A stretch of 64,000 nucleotides of DNA from Hymenopellis radicata (Eukaryota > Basidiomycota > Agaricomycetes > Agaricales > Physalacriaceae). The stretch is from positions 62,001-126,000 of the forward strand of contig JADNRX010000054.1 in NCBI GenBank assembly GCA_015501595.1. Reading direction: 5' to 3'. The notes below the pieces were generated by a model that had not been told where the DNA came from, did no database searches, and was given only the letters and a program-made list of their open reading frames with translations. Positions 57,662-64,000 of this stretch are shown piece by piece (the first letter of the stretch is position 1; the number at the start of each line of letters is the position of its first letter). Both the position numbers and the translations under genes were made by a program.

Positions 57662-58947
57662 TCACGGACACGTCGTCGGGTCCCAGTCCGTCACTAAACC
57701 TACGTTCGGGCTTAGAAGTGACATGCCATATCACAAAAGTGAAACTTACCTTCGTCAAGTCCGTCTAACCCGATGAGCTCATCCTCACTCAACTCAAAAT
57801 CGAAAATATCCGTATTCGACACGACGCGTTTCTTCGAGCTCGATTTGGGTAGCGCGACGTATCCCTTTTGAAGGGAGTAGCGCAGTAGTACCTGGGCCGG
57901 CTCCTTGCCGTACTTCTTCGCGAGGGCTTGTATCGACGGGTGATTAAAACGCATTCCGCGAACAAGAGGCGCCCAGGCCTACAGGGGGACGTCAGTAACG
58001 ACGAAGCACGGATGGACGAGACAGCTTAATCGATGCTATCATGAACGACAAACAAGCTCAGAAACACACCTCTAATGCGATATCATGTCCCTTGCAAAAC
58101 GTCACTATCTCCTGACGGACCTGGAAGGGATGCAAGTCGATCTAGATGGTGGCAGAAGACATGAGCCTGAAAGTCGCTTCAAGTACATGAAAATTTGTTA
58201 CCTGGTGGACAGTCGGAACTGGTAGGCCCTCACCAATCAGATCTTGCATATGTCTGATGCCGAAGGTGCTAATTCCAGCAGACCTAATCAAGCCATCGTT
58301 CTGAACGTCACATATTGCTCTCCAGCAGTCCTTCCTCGCCTGTGCACCTCCGAGGGGTCCATGGATCAAATACAAATCAATGTACCCCAATTGACACGCG
58401 TCGAGAGAGCGCTGGATCGCCTTCTTTGTGTGCTCGTAGCCTCCGTTAATTTTGAGCTTTGTGGTGTAGAAGACCTCAGACCGTGGAAGGGAAGTGGCCT
58501 TGCAGTAGTCGAGAATAGCGCTGCCGACTTCCTTTTCGTTTTCATACCACTCTGCTGAATCCTGTAGGCAGAAACGCGTTAGATGGGAGGACTCTCATTG
58601 ATGCAAAGGGCGTCTACACACGATGTGGCGATAACCAGACTGCCAATCGCGAAATGGTCTTAGATTAATGAAATCGGTATCGATGCACTCCTCGAGAGGC
58701 GCACCTCTAAAGCCCACATAACTGCGTTGTATGCATCCTGGCCGTCCAATTCATACGTGCCTATCTCAAGTTTAGGACTTTATCATATGACGGGCGTCAT
58801 GGAGTGCTGGGCCTACCGAAGCCGAGCCTTGGAATCTCGTGTCCATCACGCAACTAGAAAAAACATGAATGAGTGGTCACTGGGGCCGACATAACGCCGA
58901 TAACAGACTTTGAGTTTCGATCCAAGAGACAACTTCTTCGTGGACAT
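57662..58947 (-). CDS. Aldo/keto reductase
   Basis: NADPH-dependent carbonyl reductase of the AKR superfamily. ATG 58947 (MSTKKLSLGSKLK) is followed by an intron and GHEIPRLGFG. The catalytic tetrad is visible: Asp in RHIDSAEWYENE, Tyr in the same motif, Lys in FYTTKLKINGG and His in DLYLIHGPLGG. Then come IRSAGISTFGIRHMQDLI, IDLHPFQVRQEI, AWAPLVRGMRF and KYGKEPAQVLLRYSLQKGYV. The cofactor loop is ALPKSSSKKRV and the end is LVTDWDPTTCP, with the stop at 57662-57664. About six introns fit in phase. Length, near 290-300 residues, is normal. An upstream in-frame ATG at 59037 could add a mitochondrial-like presequence. Confidence 0.9.
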
Positions 58948-59037
58948 CGTGATATCCGAGCTTCTAGTGACGGCAGTGAAGCCTCGAGAAAGAATTCTAA
59001 AAGAGTTGGTGGTGGTTTTGGAATGAGTTGCAATCAT

Positions 59038-60721
59038 GAGGTCACGTCGATCATGTCGCTGATGCGATGGGGCGGCTATCCGATTCGGCAGCGATTCGGA
59101 AAAGCATGTGTGCGTGCCTATCGATATCTCGTGCTTTGAAGTGTACTACAGAGACCGACTGTATGGATGCCGAATCGGAGAAGACGTCGCCGTTCAAATT
59201 CCTTCAGTACAGAGATTGGATGCTTTGAACAACCCCAAGACTTTCCAACAACTCCGGACTGCTCAAATGTGTTTAAATATGTGTATGTGCATCAATCTTG
59301 GATAGTACCTTTTAACTTGTTAGTAGAAGAAAAAAGATGGGCCAAACAACACCCTGGACGCGAATGCTCTACCATGGTCGATTAAACGAAATAGCTTTCT
59401 ACGGTGCGTGAGTGACGCTATCGTTAGCAGGTTACCAGAGCTTTCTCCGAAGCTAGGTACAAGGCGATCTGTCAAGTCAGGATGAACTTGACAAACGTAT
59501 ATATACAACGCACTATCAGAAAAGCGGACGGTCTCGCGCATGGCCAGCTTCAGAATATGCTGCACATGAACGAGTACTGAGTGTTGCGACAATCTGCCAA
59601 TGACTGCCGCATTTCCGTGAGGTAATCTGGCGTGGTTCAAGGCGGTCAATTCTCATCTTCCTCGCCGCCGCTGCCTATGCGATAGCAGACACGTACAGTC
59701 AATAAATATTCAGGTGCTATATGCGCTTACCTGGAGTTTCGACATCCTATCTCGTCCGTTGAAGCCTTTATGGGCAAAAATTCGTTGCTCCTTGTCAGGG
59801 CCCAAGAAAGCATCGTCGTAACGGTAGTGGTCGTGGAAGAGCACAAGGCGTCCGATGAAAAGGGCGCGCCTATCGAGTTTCATTTGTTTTACCTTGACAG
59901 TGTCCTCTCGGCCATCTCGCAAGGAACGATAGCACGCACGAAGGAGATGGCGGCATTGAGTCATTGAGTCACATCTCACATGACCGCGTCTGCCGTGACA
60001 GCTGAGGTAATCACTTAGATCTCTGTCCACAACCATGACCTGACCTGGAGACTCCCATACAGCGGAGAAACAGAAAGGTTTTTCCCTCTCTTACTTGAAC
60101 GCGGGAGTAAATTAAGTCTCTACAGTCCTTTCTTCTTAACCTTCCTTCGCAAGTCTGCAGGTCGAATGGGAACAGTTTTCTTGGCTTAGAATACGACTGA
60201 AGTCATGCATATCGTTCTCCTCGTCGACTACCATCCCCGCATAAACAAATGTTCGGTCCTCCTCCAAGGATCTACGCCCGGAACCCTGCTCCCGAAACTT
60301 GTACTATCCCGTGTCTTCCGCCGTCGCCCAATAGCCACCAAAGCAACTTCAGTTCAGAGTTCTGCGTCACTGTTTACCTTTAGAGGCACGTCGTGCCACG
60401 ACTGACAGGCAAATCAATATCCAGGACATGACTTGCAACAGCATTTTCCGCTTTCTCGACGGATGTGCCAATGAGGAGGATGTAAGGCGAGAAGTAAAGG
60501 TATGTGTATATTCTTGATTGTCTTGCAATATAAGCTAACGAGAGAACTCGGTACTAGAGCTGAGGCGCCATCTCATGCGGCACTCCTTTCCGTTACCGAC
60601 GACAAGCAGTTCATTTAAATGTTGTGGTCCCTATCCTTCAATATAATCATTTACATCACAACAGGAACTGGCAGCTAGTCAGCATCACCGACCTTGGTTC
60701 CTTTCTTCTTCGACGCCCACA
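59038..60721. other. Intergenic, no gene supported
   Basis: Minus-strand ORFs at 59320-59649 and 59710-60036 are open but unrecognised. The 5' flank of the decayed glycosyltransferase-like gene is at the right end. Confidence 0.4.
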
Positions 60722-62482
60722 ATGAGACGCGCCCTCCTGGCCCTCTTTCTCTCAACTATCCTTGTTGCTTTTTTCTTCTACGTCGCTCGTTCATTTCCTT
60801 CAGACCCATTCTTGTTCGACAACGTCCCGCCTTCATTCGCTCAAGACACCTCTGGGTCCAACTCTTCACCGCCGTCCGGGTTTCAAAATGATTCCAACTA
60901 TTAGTCCCCTGTGGCGCCGAAAATTACGATCATTAACCTCTTCAGTAATCCATCACGTCCGCAGTTCCATCTTCCAAATTTCATGGCGTCCGTCCGCGCC
61001 AACCCAGAGATTAATTTCCTGCTGATCAAATACACACAAGAGTCAGAAGAACAGGATGGCAAAGGTTGCATGGCCGTTCCAGGTCTTGGGGAAACACTTA
61101 ATGCGAGGGAGGTTTGCCTCGGCGTCGATGAGTATTGGAGCATGCGTGCGGAGTGGATCTGCGCGCGGTGGAACGATTGCGCGGAAGGGGACATCGAGCT
61201 CTTGAAGGGCAAGATGAAAGCCCGGGCGAACGTTGACATGGTGATGTCTATCTATGTTGGGTGGCGGAGCCGTGCTCAATGTGTTCATAGTACAACGCCT
61301 TCTTTCGACCATTTCGAGCGGCCATCTTCTCTCGTTGGGTTGATCCTCGCACGCTGATCTGGGGCATTACCGATCTGGATGAAATGCGGGGAAGGTAATG
61401 GGCGTTTTCTTTCACTGGGCTATTGAACTAATTGTATTGGTGTAGTTTCGACAGAACGTGTACGTCTTCGTCTTGCATTTATCTTACCGCTGTACTGACT
61501 TTTCGTCAGTCCCATGGGATCTTGCACCCTCTTTCGACGTTATCGCCTCAGCGTCACACCCCAGACGTGGTATCCACTCTCATGAACATGCCCAACTTTC
61601 GAACCATGACCGCGTTCATGCAAGACCCATTCCTCTCCTACATCGCTGACGAGGCTGAATGGTCGCACTACACCATCCTCAACCCGAACCTCACATTCCT
61701 CACATTCCCGGCCATGATCAGAACGGATGGTCACATCAGTACTTGCGATGGCGTGTTCGGATTTGACAACGTGGGCAAGAAGCAAACACGGCCATACCAT
61801 CTCTCAGAGGACGGATCTGAGCAGTCCATGTTGACGCTTGGGCAACGGCAGGAGTTCATACAGGCCATCAAGGATCAACAAGCGCGAACGAAGGGATTTA
61901 GATCCGGCCAGCGACCGCAGACATTCACAGGTCTGGGCGATGAGTACGAAGTGATCTTGCAGGGGGATCGTACACCCAGTGGCTCTGGTTCTCGCAGGAG
62001 TACTCTGTGCACTACTCGCCCAATTACAGTCGGGTCCCCAGATACGATGTGAACAGGTGCGTTTCTTGTTTTCAGATCTTCTGCGAAGGTCTTACTTTTG
62101 ACCATCCAGGTATCTCATGCGTCGCGCGCCGAATGGACCTGTCACGGAGCGCGTTGAACCGAATCCGCCGATACCCATTCAGGTAACATCTGATGCGACA
62201 GAAGCGAAGCACGAGTGGGATAGCATACGCATTGGGGAGGCGTTGTACAATCATTTCCAGATGGAGAAATATCAATGTAAGTAGCAAGTCTTCCTCCATG
62301 GATGCGTCGGCCTCTGACGAAACGGGATTTTAGTGTACTGGTCTTTACCTGAAGATCCGCTGAAGCCTGACGAGTATATGTTCATGGATCGCTACACAGG
62401 CCTCGAGATCTGGGACTCGGACGGACGGGTGAAGTTTTCGAGTTTGTTGGATGTAGACAGGGAGGACGGAAACATGATATAA
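60722..62482 (+). pseudogene. Glycosyltransferase-like (DUF6625-like) pseudogene, copy C
   Basis: Close relative of copy A (26399-28264), with the same order of motifs and introns. ATG 60722 opens a signal anchor (LLALFLSTILVAFFFYVA). An in-frame TAG at 60902-60904 interrupts just before VAPKITIINLF. The DxD-like segment reads DLDEMRG instead of DLDEMWG. About 55-60 bp encoding DDVLIFTPGHMMFY are missing near 61545. A frameshift near 61965 follows EYEVILQG. The remaining exons (RYLMRRAPNGP, EYMFMDRYTG) run to TAA at 62480-62482. With four independent lesions this copy is almost certainly dead. Confidence 0.85.
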
Positions 62483-64000
62483 GCCCGTTCTAGGGCAAAC
62501 CGTCGGAAGGATTGCCTGTCCTTACTCAACGTTGCTATTACCGACTAGAGTTGCCGTCGAGGACAATTTGGGATAGATACGTATTCCGAATTTATTAGAT
62601 GCAGATTAGATGATACTTAGACTTCTGTCTTATATGAATAGTACCCGTCCAGGAAGCTCCTCGCATTATGTCTTGTTCTGCTGTTTCTCTCCTTTCAGTC
62701 ACCCAGGATCGTCTTCCTCTACGTTGGGAAGACGTTGAATGTACTATGTGAAAGTCCTCGTCCGGAGAAAGTGGCTTCCGACATACCAAACTACGCAGCA
62801 GAAAAGTACTTTAATGATCCTGCAGCATACACTATTTCTGCGGTTAGTTTAAACTTTGACGACGAACTGTGGCCAATTTCTCTGCCGGCCTGCCGACTTT
62901 GGATGGCGAAGACGGAGATCTTCGCTTCACCGAGGCCCGTGACGCGGTACGTGAATTACCAGCCGTAAGAGTAGTACAGTATTTTCCGCCAACTAAGACC
63001 TGTAGATGTGTCCAGACGACACCTATTCTTCTGTCGCGCAGTGTCTGTTATTATTACCGCGTTCTTTGGAGAGAAAAAGCTGCGTGCGTCACAGGACCTC
63101 GAGCGGGCTATCCTTCCAAACCACCGCGAGCAGTCTTCGAAGGTGTATCACAACGTAAGATATACTGTGGACGTATAATTCTGCGGAATGCTAAATTTCG
63201 TTTATATGTGTGTGCGAAAATAAAGATATCTCACAGCAAGTCGACAGTGTGAGGCTTCTCTCCATATTCGTCGCTACAGGAGATTAGGTTAGCTCAGCCA
63301 GCGAGAACAAGAAGTCCCCACCCAACCCATACTTATCGGAACATATAGATTAGCGCCAGGATCGTGGAACGTGTGGCCGATATTATGAGTACAGCTTGGA
63401 TACAGCAAACAATCTCTACAAAATTAGAGTAGGTAGAAGCGGCACAAGGTCCCCACGAGGCCACCGGCCGTTTGTGGAGATGTTATGGCGGGCGAGACCC
63501 GATTTCCACCTGGTGACTGAGCGCCCGCGGGGATATCTCCGCATTTAAGAAGGTCCCAGCGAACCTCTGGCCAGATCAGAGACATACATGTCGAATACCC
63601 TATAGTCGGTCGCGCTCGCTGCGGGGAGGGAAACGACGGGAAACAGGAAGCGGGGATGGTCGAAGGAAATGAATTGTGTTATATATCAAGGCAGAGGAAT
63701 CACTACAGGACATAGTCTGAGTAGCTGTCCGAGTCGCTGTCGCCTAAAGGAGCATGTGCTGCTGGTTGCCGAGTCTTCAATCCAGGTATCCTTCGGTGCC
63801 ATGTGCGCACGGCGGGTAATGGCTTCGAATGCATCGGCCGCTGAAGCTCAAAGCTCTTGAAGAGCTCCATCGTGTCGTAGATGAGCTTCGCGACAAGCGG
63901 GAGGCACGTGTCCTAAAAAAAAATAGGTGCGCGTAGAAGCACCAAAGCGTCGCCATTGTCGGTCGGCAACCTGGCCAGGTTGCGGTGAGGGAGTTTCGGG
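62483..64000. other. Window end, nothing recognised
   Basis: Short ORFs only. No recognisable gene, tRNA or transposon part. The A-run at 63915-63925 is unremarkable. Confidence 0.4.

Noticed and set aside
1..64000. CRISPR array or prokaryotic operon
   Set aside because: No spaced direct repeats. Spliced genes, an intron-containing tRNA and fungal families show a eukaryotic nuclear genome.

Overview
The window is nuclear DNA of a filamentous basidiomycete, most likely an Agaricomycete. The genes are cut by many short introns of about 45-90 nt with GTRNGY donors and CTAAC/CTGAC-like branch sites. Several families are typical of that class: a WOPR (Gti1/Pac2) regulator, large F-box-like proteins, a multi-pass membrane family with a DKSKSD...WFIIQ signature, and acidic secreted proteins. 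All gene models below were joined by hand from splice signals. They are inferences, except where a single exon holds the gene.

Region 1 (1-23,375) is a large imperfect inverted duplication. A left arm (about 1-10,310) and a right arm (about 14,317-23,375, opposite strand) share the same blocks in mirrored order around an axis near 12.3 kb. Both arms end in a copy of ARV1, and a third, intact ARV1 sits in the 4-kb centre (11,096-12,234) next to a type I membrane protein gene. The arms carry decayed copies of a multi-pass membrane protein gene, several weakly supported conserved ORFs, a 0.6-kb element present three times, a small locally flipped segment, and a strongly diverged pair of small genes inside otherwise similar flanks.

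Region 2 (23.6-46.2 kb) is gene-rich. It holds an F-box/LRR-like gene, two glycosyltransferase-like genes (DUF6625-like) that each adjoin an acidic secretory protein gene, a zinc-ribbon/acidic-tail protein (DUF8191-like), a zinc alcohol dehydrogenase, an intron-containing tRNA-Gly(GCC), a Cys-rich Ser/Thr-rich secreted protein, a divergent Hsp20 and HSBP1 pair, and a small secreted peptide.

Region 3 (46.6-64 kb) is sparser. It holds the proteasome chaperone PSMD10/gankyrin, a WOPR transcription factor, a large F-box protein, a 96-bp perfect inverted repeat, an aldo/keto reductase and a decayed third glycosyltransferase-like copy. Several stretches of 1-2 kb show no recognisable gene.

A recurring oddity is that otherwise well-preserved genes carry single-base gains or losses, often in short homopolymers. 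This points either to residual assembly errors or to recent gene decay, and affects how the models should be read.
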